DNA of 64,000 nucleotides from Vitellaria paradoxa (Eukaryota > Streptophyta > Magnoliopsida > Ericales > Sapotaceae), in assembly GCA_019916065.1 (NCBI GenBank), contig CM034236.1, positions 50,310,690-50,374,689 on the forward strand, given 5' to 3'. Positions 36,457-47,486 of the stretch are shown piece after piece. Under the pieces are notes generated by a model. That model was not told the DNA's origin. It ran no database searches and saw nothing but the letters and a program-made list of their open reading frames with translations. Both the position numbers and the translations under genes were made by a program. The first letter of the stretch is position 1; the number at the start of each line of letters is the position of its first letter.

Positions 36457-37120
36457 CTTATATGTTATGTAAAGGTTGAAAATGAAAAAAAAAACAGTGA
36501 GGAGAAACGAAGAAAAAAAAATAGTGAAGAAGAAGAGAACCAAGAGAGTAAAATTTAAGGATTTTGGCCCGACTGTTGAGGTAAGTCATTTTATTTTGTT
36601 AATTTAAAATTAATTATATAGAAGGTAAAATAAATTAAATATGTTGAAAGTGAAATGGTTGTCTTTATTTATTAGATTTATATTAATAATTGATTTGGTT
36701 TATATTTTAACCATTCAATGTTTGATTTGTATACTTTGTTTTGGGTTAAAAGTAGGACTCAGAGATAATCAGGAGCAACCACCCCAATAGTTTGATTTTC
36801 TCATAATATTTGCGGTTCAAGTTGGTGTATTAAACTTAAAAGTAAAATGTATTAATAAACCTAGAGTTCTGACAGTAGCAGACTAAGGCTTGGCTTAATA
36901 TGTTAGAGATTATGAGTTTGTATATATTTAAGTGTTTGTGAGGTTTTGTTTATTTTGCCAAAGAATAAATATAAATCCAATGGGTGGTATTTTTTTTAAT
37001 GTAGAATTTTATATGAAATGTGATTATTGACTTATTATGCAATTAATAAGTCAATATTGATATGAGTGTGCCCCTTTTATTCAAGGAATTAAATATGCAA
37101 CCTAAAATAGGGGTGTGACA
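36074..37120 (+). mobile_element. Solo LTR, 1047 bp, perfect 5-bp target duplication CCCTA
   Basis: Starts TGTGATGTCTTG and ends GGGGTGTGACA, flanked by CCCTA at 36069-36073 and 37121-37125. Deleting the element and one CCCTA restores the tandem repeat of the host element (CGGTTCCCCTAAGTCTTACA against CGATTCCCCTGAGTCTTAGC), confirming both edges. No internal retroviral genes or second LTR, so a solo LTR is the simplest reading. It contains (AT)n at about 36418-36454. Confidence 0.8.
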
Positions 37121-38048
37121 CCCTAAGTCTTACACAGATAGGTTGTAATATAGTTCCTCACTCGGTATATATATATATTGAGATATCCATTCGTCGTAAG
37201 CGTAAACGGTGAGGTTGGTGGCCGGGCATGCTTTGCTAAGTGTCACCCATCCCAAGATAGAGACGGGAGTAGATGGAAGTTAGATATATGCATTGGCATT
37301 GCGTTCCATCATTTTTCATTGCATAAGATTGCATAAATTATTATTATGTGTTGAAATATTGAAATATTGAGGTAATGTAGTTGTTACATTTATTAATGAG
37401 ATGTATGAATTATTCTATTGATCATGAGTTTAGTCATGAAATAAAAGATATAAAATAAGAACTATGGTGACTTGAATCCTGAAGTAGGATGCGCAAGCAG
37501 TTTAGGTTAGAGTAGCCTAAGTTCAGTCTTAACTATGAATAATAATAACTTTGTTTATTCTTTTAAATTAAGAGTTGAATTATTTATATTATAGATTTTG
37601 TGACCCAGAGTGTGGGTCTACTTCTTATCCTTATAATATCATTATTTTGAGAAATATAAACATAATTATAGTATAAATTCTGACCGTGCAGACTTTAGAT
37701 GCTGTCATTGGAGATGATATTAAAGTAGATCATATAATTATTTAATTGATGGTAATGTATTCAACTATTGTTTATATGAGAATGAGGAATGATTTGGATA
37801 CATCGATGATTAAAATTCATTGTAAACTAATTTTGAATTGGAATTTATTTGTTTGTAATTAATTTTCACATTTTCATGTCGTCCGTCCCGGACTAGCATG
37901 AAAGATGTCCATTTGATCAATATGAGCTATTTTTTTATTAATATTATGAGTATATTTTTTTTTTATTTTTAAGAGAATTTAGATGTACAAAATTGAAACC
38001 ATGAAAAATATAAATAAAATAAAATCAAAATTCTATTGATGATATTAA

Positions 38049-38204
38049 AGGCTCGTTTGGAGTCCCAAATAAAACAAAAAAAAACCAATGGATTGGATTG
38101 ATGTGATGTAAAAATGATAGGTGGCAAAATGTGATTGGAATGATTTGAAAACTTTTGAAGTTTTTTGAAGTTTTTTGGTTTTATTTGGGACTCCAAACGA
38201 GCCC
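38049..38204. mobile_element. Tourist-like MITE, 156 bp, TAA duplication
   Basis: TIRs of about 28 bp are nearly perfect (left start GGCTCGTTTGGAGTCCCAAA, right its reverse complement). TAA flanks at 38046-38048 and 38205-38207. The best preserved MITE in the window. Confidence 0.8.
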
Positions 38205-38209
38205 TAATA

Positions 38210-39625
38210 TATAATAACAATTTTATTATTTTGAAGTGACATACCTACCAATTGCAGGTACAACATCATTCTAATTGATATAACTATATTGACCTTGCCA
38301 AAAATTAATTATCTCTTAAAAGTTTCCATTGCCTTTTGACATATATACTATAACAAAATTAGCATTAAATTGTTAGCATTAAATTTCTGAACAAAATTAG
38401 CATTAAATTTTTATTATATAATTGAAACTTTGAACAAAAAGTTTAAATTGTAAAAATGATGATAATCCGTAGGTTTTAATTTTTTTTCCTAAAATTTTGG
38501 ACCCTAATAGGTACTATATGTGTTTTAGTCTCTCTTTTTCTCCCCCCAATTGATTTTTGATAAGCACCATAAAAAAACACAAATTATGATGCTTTAATTT
38601 GGAAGATTCAATCTCTTAGAAACCATAATTGAACAGAATTTAAGTTAACGGTTTTGCTTTGCATATGATTTCCACTCTAGAAATATGGTAAATTTTAAAA
38701 TACTAAAACTGTTTTGTAAGATAGATGGTAGTAGGGTCCACTAAAATAAAAATTAAGTTGGAAGTTAAAAACATAAAATGATTTCAATCATTGAATAAAA
38801 GAAAAAATAATTCTTAATCGTTGAATCTTAGTTTGCGAGAGAGACATTTTTAAAAATCGTCATGTTTTATTATATAGATTAATACATGATAAAATCAATT
38901 ACTAATTATAAGTTATAACTAAGTTGATTGGGTTTTTTATTATTATTATTATAATTGTTAAAATTATTTAAACTAAGTAAACTAATGTTTCTGTATTATA
39001 TATATGTTTCTTTCGGGACGATTTCAACTAAACATAGAAAAAAAAAAAATTGAATATAAAAAAAAAAAGAACCCTAAAGATATCCACTAAAGGACCGACT
39101 GATCGATCGGTTCTCAAAGGAGAATTAAGACTCAGGATCAGAGAGCCATTGAAAAACTTGTTATAAGTTTGCATTTCTAATTATTCATCTCGAACAACAT
39201 AGTTATAATGAAGCATATTAATTAATTTTCTCGAGAAATTAAGAAAAGAAAATTACTGGATTAACGTTTAACCCCTGTTTTGATCAAGCATTTGTCTTTG
39301 AAAACGAGAAGACAAATAAAATTAGTCTTCTCATTTATTTTTATAATTAAGCAAATATAAATATATTTATAAGTATCCATTTTTTTCCTTATGTTTGTAA
39401 CCCAATCAAAAAATAAAATAAATTTAACTATTTTTTTTTTCACATTGCATAAAAAGATAAATTTCTATAGCAAGTCAGATGCTTATGATTAACACAGCCG
39501 CGAAGAATCATGCATCAGCAAAACGTTTGCAGGGAAGGGGAGCGGCCCACATTTAGGACTATAACATAATAATTAAAAAAAAAAATCTGTATAACAAATA
39601 ATATAATTATTTTTGTGGTGGAAGT
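38210..39625. other. Intergenic, with a Helitron-like terminus at 38878
   Basis: A/T-rich. On the minus strand a TCTATATAATAAAACATG terminus starts at 38878, matching the family at 6153-6288 and 55744. No gene seen. Confidence 0.45.
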
Positions 39626-39855
39626 TTAGGAAGCGGCCGGGCGGTCGCCGCCGGCGCCGGTGGGGGCGTCGGTGGAGCCAGCAGCACCACGGCCAGGGTT
39701 GGGTTTTTGGCTGCCTTGGGTGCCGTAGCCCTGACTCTTGTATTCCTCCAAGTTCTTGTGCTGAGTGTAAGGACTGCTTTCCATCAGTATCCCTTCTAGC
39801 TTCGTCTTATTGTCTTCACTCTCTGGTTTCATTACCTGCTCTCCACCCTTCTTCA

Positions 39856-39856
<1 letters not shown>
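39626..39856 (-). CDS. Small seed-maturation (PM41/LEA-like) protein
   Basis: 76 aa, intronless: a Lys/Glu-rich start, then LEGILMESSPYTQHKNLEEY, SQGYGTQG, and a Gly/Pro-rich tail with NPGRGAAGSTDAP. The ESSPY...(D/E)LE(D/E)YK.QGYGTQG..KP.PGRG pattern matches the small, hydrophilic plant seed-maturation protein called PM41 in soybean (At2g21820-like in Arabidopsis), as I recall it. Very hydrophilic, with no signal or membrane segment; expected to be disordered and to accumulate in drying seeds. An in-frame extension upstream is translated microsatellite and was rejected; the chosen ATG at 39856 gives the family-like length. A CT/AT microsatellite sits just 5'. Confidence 0.65.

Positions 39857-39857
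<1 letters not shown>

Positions 39858-39893
<36 letters not shown>
39858..39893. repeat. (CT)n(AT)n compound microsatellite
   Basis: CT run followed by AT run directly upstream of the PM41-like ATG, so it lies in the leader or core promoter. Confidence 0.9.
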
Positions 39894-39894
<1 letters not shown>

Positions 39895-39899
39895 CTGTG

Positions 39900-42200
39900 T
39901 GTTGGGGGGGATGATTTTGATTCGATTCGTTTTCGTTTATTAGGTTTGCTAAAGGTATATATGTATTTATATATGTTTCTACGCAAAGAGCTTGCAAAGG
40001 TTTGCATCACACACCTGTCCAACTTCATAAATATATAACGGGTAAACTTCATACGAAAACAGGGCATAAACCATGGTCACGCTAATTTTTCTGAGGGACT
40101 AATTTCCTTTCCTGTTGTTTAGCTCTTCATCTTATCTTTGACTTGTTATTTTATTTGGAATCCTATTTTTACAACGTTAATACTACTATTCATCGTATTG
40201 AATCTTTTTTCCTGTCCAAGAAATATTTGCATGCGAAAGGCTCGTGGGTTTATTATTTTGAAGAATAAATTTAATAAAATATCTCTTTGTTGTACAATTT
40301 TAGTTTTTAAGTATAAGAAATTTTCTAAATAAAGAACAATTTTTTTTTTATAATTTGTTTATCCAAATCACTTTTGTAAGTGTAATTTAGATTAGTTTTT
40401 GTGTTGGTAATATCCGAGATATAGCACTTTGCTTATAATTGTTTATTCTAGATTTTGTAAAATATCACAAGTTAGGTTTTTTAGATGTTTAGACATATGT
40501 CAAAGAGTGTCTAAGCATCATTGTTGATGGTTGAGAAGAGTTTTGGAATTGGAAGAGAAGTGGTTACTAGTTCAATAGTTTTTGATCATCTCATTTGGAC
40601 TTAAAATGTTACTATCTAGAAAGTTGGGAAGCCTCACAAGCAGTTCGTGAGAAGTTCATGCTCACGAGATGCCTATGACATCTGAAAATTTCTGTCCAAT
40701 ATGTAAGGGGGTCTTGTGAGCAGTTTATGTGCAGTTTGTGCCCACAAACTGTCTGTGATGACGTCTAAATTTTTTAAGATCTGTCCAAATGACTTTTTTA
40801 ACCATCTCTTTTGATATAAAAAGAACTTTTCTCTTATAACCCTAACATTTTGGAAAGAACATCACTTGCACTTAACCTATTTGAAAAAGAAACCAAAAGG
40901 GGATGACGGTGATACTTAGCTTGCTTGATTTTTGACATCACCAACCATTTTGGTAAAGATTCTTCATCCACCAGCTCAAATCTGTGGGTGTGCAACAAAT
41001 CAGGTGAGCTTCTTCATGGTTTTTAAGGTTTTATTCTTTACGGGCTGAGGTGTATTGCGGGATGTCTAACAAATAAGGTTAAAATGGGTCTTTGGGCAAG
41101 TAGATCAACGGGTAATTGGTTGGGCAAACTTGTAATCTATTTTTATGTACCTTGTAATCTCTTATTTTTATAGTAAAGAATGTTTAGTTTGATTCGCTTA
41201 AGGATCTGGGGTTGTTTTCTCCTTTAAATTCAAAAGAGTTTTTTTACACTATTCAACAAACATCTGTGTCTCTTTGATTTATCTTATTAATTTCTGTTGT
41301 GGATGTTTTAACCTGGATACTATTGTATGAGATTTAGGACCTTCAACTTTGTGCTTTGCTTGGGAAGGGCATACAAGAAATTTTGTTAAACAGAGCACCC
41401 GAGTATGGCTGGCAGTGAATAAAATATTTTGTGAATTATTTAAGTTCGGCTTAAAATAAGCTGAGCATGAATGAATTCATAAGTTTGGTAAACTAAATTC
41501 AAGTTATTCACAACTCGGCTTAAAAAATATAATATATGTATATATTATTTTAGATTAAAATAATGTCATGTTAATTTAATCAAGTTATTATTTTGATTTA
41601 TAATATTTTAAATTTTAAATAATATTAATTGCTTTGATTAGTTAAATTATTCGGGAATCAAACTTGAACCTTAATAGCTCTTTGTTGCGAAAAATTTAAT
41701 TTTACAGAAAAACTAAAATTCGAGTCTCATAATATATATATTTGTTTGAATCAAATTCAAGTACTCTAATTAGGTTGGACTTGACTCGATATTAGTTTAG
41801 TACCAAAATAAAATTTCTTCTAATATTAAAGGGTGTGCCATATATATTTAAAAATATATAGGATATTAGCATAAGTTTAAAAATATTGAGGCCCCTTAAT
41901 TTCTATCCGCCATTGGATCATATGGCACAACCAAAAATTGTATTCTCTAAACATGTGAGAAGCAAAACCATAAAAAGAAAAAGGGCAAACTGAAGGTTAA
42001 TTACGTGTATTTACCATACAATGGTCATTACAAGATAGCGTCCTGAAGGTGGTGGGAAAAAAAGGAGCCCAATATCACACTGATAGATATATATATATAT
42101 ATATAAGGAAGAAAGAAGAATAAGCTTCACTAAAATAGAAAAAAAGTTTCATATATTTTTAAATTTACCATTACTCTTAATGTTTGTTTTATAATTATAT
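39900..42200. other. Intergenic, no gene recognised
   Basis: The stretch 40500-41350 is more balanced in base composition and contains near-repeats (GTTCGTGAGAAGTTCATGC, AGTTTATGTGCAGTTTGTGC), suggestive of an old retroelement. No frame survives. Confidence 0.45.
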
Positions 42201-42207
42201 ACATGTA

Positions 42208-43003
42208 TCTACATAATAAGGAGGAATGTTAATAAGACGTTTGTCTTACGTGAAAGGTTAGGGGAGGGGCAGGCTCGGTTTTGGAGGAGTGTGGAAAGTT
42301 GGAGGAGGGAAAAGCTCATTTTTATTGGGTTTCGTGTGTTGTGATTTTGAAATTTTCAAATGTAAATCTTAAAATGATGTTTAAAAAATTAAAAGTCAGG
42401 AAAAGAAATTTATTTTAAAATTTGAAGTATAAAAAAATATTTTGAAATGATAATTCAATGTTTGTATTTGATTTAATATAAAGTTGTTAAGAGGTTTATA
42501 AAAGTGATACGTCGCAAAATTTTAGTTAAAAATCTTGAAAACTTTTGAAATTTTATGGAATTTTTTGATACAAATATCACTTTAACTTTTTAAAAAATCT
42601 GTTAAAATTTGGAGTTTGAAAAAGGTAAAAACTTTTCAATTTTGTTTTTTTTTTTTTTTGGAATTTTTTGAGTTTTTTTGAGTTTCAAATGTCCTCTTAC
42701 ACGCCAAATTATATTTATGTGCCTTTTTAGAGTTTTTTAATTTTAATTTTAATGTATTTAATACTTAAATTTTAAATACATACACCTTGACACTCTTCGG
42801 ATTTATTAAAAATTTTGAATTTGAGATATTTTTAACTGTTAAATTTATTCAATGGTCAGAATTATTTTTCTTTTTCTTTTCATTTTAGTTGTCTTTTCTG
42901 TCATTACCTTAATATCTTTTAATTAGTGATTTTTATTTTTATGATTTTTCATAATTTTTTATATAGGTTTATTTTATAAATTTAAATTTAAATTATTTAT
43001 ATA
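42208..43003 (+). mobile_element. Helitron-like repeat family, tandem copy 2
   Basis: Starts TCTACATAATAAGGAGGAAT, followed by TTACGTGAAAGGTTAGG. It is a diverged direct duplicate of 43004-43870 about 796 bp downstream (shared: TTTTCTGTCATTA, CTTTTAATTAGTGATTTTTA, TTTATAAATTTAAATTT). It contains the reverse complement of the block in copy 1. Confidence 0.45.
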
Positions 43004-43870
43004 TCTATCTAATAAAGGAGATTCTTAGTGGGACAATTGTCCTACGTGGAAGGTTCGGTTGGGGGGGGGGAGTTGATGGGTTTCTCAGCGTGAGTGTCTA
43101 CGTAGGAGGTGTGCAGTGATTTTCAAAATTTGAAAGTTTAAAATGTATACCTTTAAATGATGTTTTAAAATTAAAAACTAAAACCCTAAAAAAATTAGAA
43201 ATTAAAAAAATAATTTTTTTTGAAATTTGGAGTGTAAAAAATTATTTTGAAATAGTAGTTGAATGTTTGTGTTTGATTAAATATAAAGTTATTAAGAAAT
43301 GTATAAAATTGACACGTAACAAAATTTTAATTGAGAATTTTAAAAATTTTCAAAGTGTTATAAAATTTTTGGTATAAATATCTATCCAATTTTTTAAAAA
43401 ATTTGCCAAAATTCATTGGAACGGATTTTGACAGTTTTTTAAAAAAGTTTAACTGTCTTGAAATTTGAAAAAGATGGAAATTTTTAAAATTTTTTTGGAG
43501 TTTTTTGAGCTTCAAATGCCCCCTTACACACTAAATTATATTTATGTGCTTTTTCAAAGTTTTTTTTTTTTTTACACACAATTTCAATTTTAATATATTT
43601 AATACTTAAATTTTAAATACATACACTTTTACACACTCTTTGAATTTGTTAAAAATTTTGAATTTAAGATATTTTTAACCTTGAATTTACTCAATGGTCG
43701 GGATTATTTTTATTTTTCTTTTCACTTTGATTACTTTTTCTGTCATTATCTTAATTTCTTTTAATTAGTGATTTTTATTTTTACAAGTTATTTTTATAAT
43801 TTTTCATATAAATTTTCTTTATAAATTTAAATTTGAGTTATTTATTCATTAATTATATTTTTATACTTTT
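43004..43870 (+). mobile_element. Helitron-like repeat family, tandem copy 3
   Basis: Starts TCTATCTAATAAAGGAGATT immediately where copy 2 ends. Includes a G-run near 43063. Head-to-tail arrangement of TC-starting copies is known for Helitrons; the 3' end is not defined. Confidence 0.45.
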
Positions 43871-44113
43871 AAGTACCGGTAATTTTTAATATTATAAATT
43901 ATAAATGAGCAATTAATTTATATATATATATTATGTGAAAATAAAATTCCACCTCTCACGTCAGTGATCCCAACTCCTAAATAAACCAGCCTCCTCTATA
44001 TGTACATTATAGTCCATATACAAGCATGCTCCTCTGATTAAGCAGGATGTTCCATGCTTTTAAATCAATTCGAATACCTGTTGCCTCCTCGTCTTGCACC
44101 GTTACATCTTGTT

Positions 44114-44115
<2 letters not shown>

Positions 44116-44170
<55 letters not shown>
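44116..44170. repeat. (CT)n(AT)n compound microsatellite
   Basis: About 17 CT units then about 10 AT units, uninterrupted. Confidence 0.95.
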
Positions 44171-44194
44171 CAATCATTTGCTGAATTCAAATAT

Positions 44195-44340
44195 ATGTGT
44201 GTTTGGAATGATAAAAAGTGAGATAAAATCAAATAAAGTAAGATAAATTGTAGATTCGTAATTTGTATAATAAAATAAAAAGTGAATAATTTTTAAAAAA
44301 TTTTTAAAACTTTAGAGCAAATCAAACGGAATAATAATTT
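44195..44340. mobile_element. MITE-like element
   Basis: Ends GTGTGTTTGGAATGAT and CAAATCAAACGGAAT are inverted. The core GATTCGTAATTTGTATAATA is shared with elements near 8210, 10630 and 52830. Target duplication unclear. Confidence 0.5.
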
Positions 44341-47300
44341 CCAAACTCATCTTCACCGTAGGGCCTCAATACCATTTCTACCTCTGAACATTCTCATTCT
44401 TAAAATTGTTCTTTTAGATTAGAAAATAAAATAAAACAAACCAAAATAACTAAAACAATATGATTTTAAATAGTGATAGAATTGGGACAGATCAAGTTTG
44501 ACCTGGTCTCAACCCGTTTCGATAAACTCAGCTCTTCTCTGGGTTGGGTTAGACCAACAAAAATTTGCCTCTCTCTTGTCAAGTTGTCACGACTTAATTT
44601 TTTAATATTTTTAATATAAATACAAATAAAACTCATAAAAAAGCATATTGTTCTTGATTAATAAATTTTATTAAGAATTAAATAATCATATTATTAGTAT
44701 TGAATTTGAATAATAAATATAGACTTTTAAATAAAAAATTATTAAAATAAAACTAGCCCAACGGTTAAAACCGAAAAAGAAAAGGGAGGAAAAGAAAGAA
44801 AAGTCCTGCATCCTCAACGGCTACCTAACTTTCAAAAAAAAAAAGTATCAGCAAAGAAAGGTAGTGGCCGGCAGGGAGGGAGGGGGCGGGCCGGGCCATC
44901 CGGGCTGGGTCACATTGCCCCAAGTCTTGACCTGGAGGGGTCGAATAGAACTGTACGGATACATGGAGCCAAACGGGTTAATTTCTTGGCAATCCGAATC
45001 GCGAGTAAAAAAAAATAAAAATTTTGATGGTTTTTGGAAAAAAAAAAAATTGATGAAATACGAGAGGAGAGGAGTGATGGATAAAATAAAAAAAAATATT
45101 CAAAATTTTGGTTAGTTTAATATTTTATGTAAAATTTTAATAACATATTTTATTAGAATAGAGTTGATCTTAATAAAATTTCAAAATAAATTAGACAAGT
45201 TTAACTTTTAAATATTGTACTATTTAGTTTATTATCTAACTATTAAAAGAAAATAAATGTAATTTACCTTATACAAATGACAGTTTCATTTTACTCTAAT
45301 AAAGATCTCCCCTTTCCTCCGCCTCTCACTCTCTCTCTCTCTCTATTTTTTATAAGTTTACAGCTTTTGCATTTGGCTTCATTTTTCCTTGATATGGAAT
45401 TAGAAGGCCAACAATTTATGTAATCAAAATTTTATTTAAAAAAAATGAGGATGTAAATATTATTATTATTATTATTATTATTATTTTGGGCCCCTTGACA
45501 ACTCAATGTTGGTTGAGATTTTAAACCCCCACATGGCATATATGTCAACACTTGTTCCGTATAACATGAATGGGCTGTCCTTCTGTCACTCAACCCAAGT
45601 CATGGAAAGGAAGGTTGCCTTTAAAATTGGTTACACCATTCCAACTACATAATTGAAAGGTATTAAGTCATTTCGCCCGAATGTTTCTCATGGTTGCTCA
45701 ACTAATTCGGAGCTTTATATTTAATATCTCATTTGGTACTTGGTCCCCACCTCGTTTAATATTTATATCTCAACTGTTGAGCCCCTCCAATTTTCCAAAA
45801 GAAGAATAAATAAACTGTTACCAAAAAAAAAAAAAAATGCTACATTATAACATGGGATACTAATTTTTAAATTTAAAAATACAATTATATCTGCATTAAA
45901 CCTAATATAACACGTCATGATTTAATAGAATAAATGTTAAAAATGCTGGTACTTCTTAAGGCATCTTCATTTTTTTTTTTAATTTTAGGGTTCTTTGTAA
46001 GTCAAATTATGTTTCCGTATTTTGAGGCACAAATAATTTTTAGTTTCTTATAATAAAAAAAAAATTATATTTCTTATGTACTTTTTAAGTTTTTTTTTGT
46101 TTTTATAGGTAAGTCGGGGGGAAGCGCCCCAAGTTCGAATTTGGATGGTGAATAGGTAAAGAATGGGGAGCTCAACCACCGAGCAAAATATTTCGCTCTA
46201 TGTACTTTTTTAAGTTGGGCTCCACTAGAATGAATCCTTACCCTTGAAATGGGCTTAACCTATTTATAATTATTTATAACAGCTTAGGGAGGTGCCTTGC
46301 ACATTTTTTGTTTTCCTTTATTGCACATGGTGCAATAAGCACATATAGGTGAAAATAAGCAGGCCCTGTAAATAAACCACTGGCCCTTGGTTTCAAAGTC
46401 TTTGCCTGTCATCATATGCGCATCTGCGAGCCTACCCAAAACCATTACATTGGTGTGGGCCCCTTAATTCCTTCTGCCTTTGGTTTCATGCATGAAGTAC
46501 AGAGAGTTTTGCCATTTTTTTTCTTTTCAATTTAGTCTTAAATAAGGAGTTTTTTTTTTTTTTTTTAACCCAAATAACACTGATATCGAATCATATTTCC
46601 AATTTAATATTCTCTTGAAACCAAATTCCCATTTTAATTTTAGGACCTTTTTTTTTCCCACACAATCAATTATTTTTGGACAAGTAATTAAATTGTAAAT
46701 TACCTTCCTTTTCCATTTTCTTTTTTTACTTTTACTTAGTGTTTTCATCGAAAATTTACGAGTAACTTTTCAAATAAACTATTTGATATCCTCGTAGCTA
46801 TGGTTAGTGAAATTGGTTATTTTCCTTAGGTTTCCATTCAATTTTTAGAAAAAAAAAATTATATTAATATTTATTTTGTTCAGGCAAATGTATGATGGGT
46901 AAACTTTTCTTTGATTATTTTTTTTCCAAACAATATATGTTAATACATTTTTGAAACAAACGAAACTTTTTTTTCTGCTTTTTGTCTATAATCTTTACTA
47001 ATACCTCCTCAAAATAAATGATAATTTTTTTAAATATCTTTTTAAATATTTACTTTTTTCGTGCCTCGAGAGAAAAAGGAAAAAAAAAGAAAAAATTAGA
47101 GACATATATATTTATATAAAACAAAATTTTCACCAAAGCGCATACAGAATATTATTGATTTATAAATGATTTGATTTATTATTATTATTTTTTTTATAAT
47201 TTGTAGTGTATTACAAATGCAAATTACTAAATTAATTCATTACTAGATATTGAAAACATGTGAAAGAACACTGTACACTAAGGAAGAAAGCATCTGTCTC

Positions 47301-47486
47301 CCCTTTTTTTTTTATCAGGTTAGCAATGCTTTCCTCTCTCAGAGAACAATATCAAACACTCGCTTTCCTTCCTTGGATGGTAAACAACAAATCAACCTTA
47401 AACATTAATAAATAATAAAAACAACAAACGCTCCTTCGAGCGAGTGAAAACAACCGGAAAACCTCCATTTTAATTCCTTTTCTCAG
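44341..47486. other. Intergenic, no gene recognised
   Basis: A/T-rich 3' flank of SBT1.7. (ATT)n at 45457-45485. A GC-richer patch at 44860-44990 is of unknown nature. The 83-codon frame at 44864-45115 has no recognisable feature. Confidence 0.5.

Larger units (their letters stand above)
34469..37960 (+). mobile_element. Decayed LTR-like element, interrupted by a solo LTR
   Basis: Begins TGTAATACCCGATATC, a start typical of Del/Tekay-type chromovirus LTRs. It contains three diverged tandem copies of about 140 bp (from 35697, 35837 and about 35975) with phrases GTAACACGGTTCTCCTG / GTAATGCGATTCCCCTG. The third copy is split at 36073 by the nested element and resumes at 37126. The right end is uncertain. 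No gag/pol reading frame survives. Confidence 0.45.

Noticed and set aside
39857..39997. 47-codon in-frame extension upstream of the PM41-like start
   Set aside because: It encodes translated microsatellite (IYIYIY, RERERE) and does not match the family N-terminus.
44864..45115. 83-codon Gly-rich frame
   Set aside because: A short GC patch followed by poly-A-derived Lys/Asn; no family resemblance.
46105..46200. TTCGAAT-type B-box resembling a tRNA
   Set aside because: No acceptor stem or matching A box; more likely part of an old retroelement.
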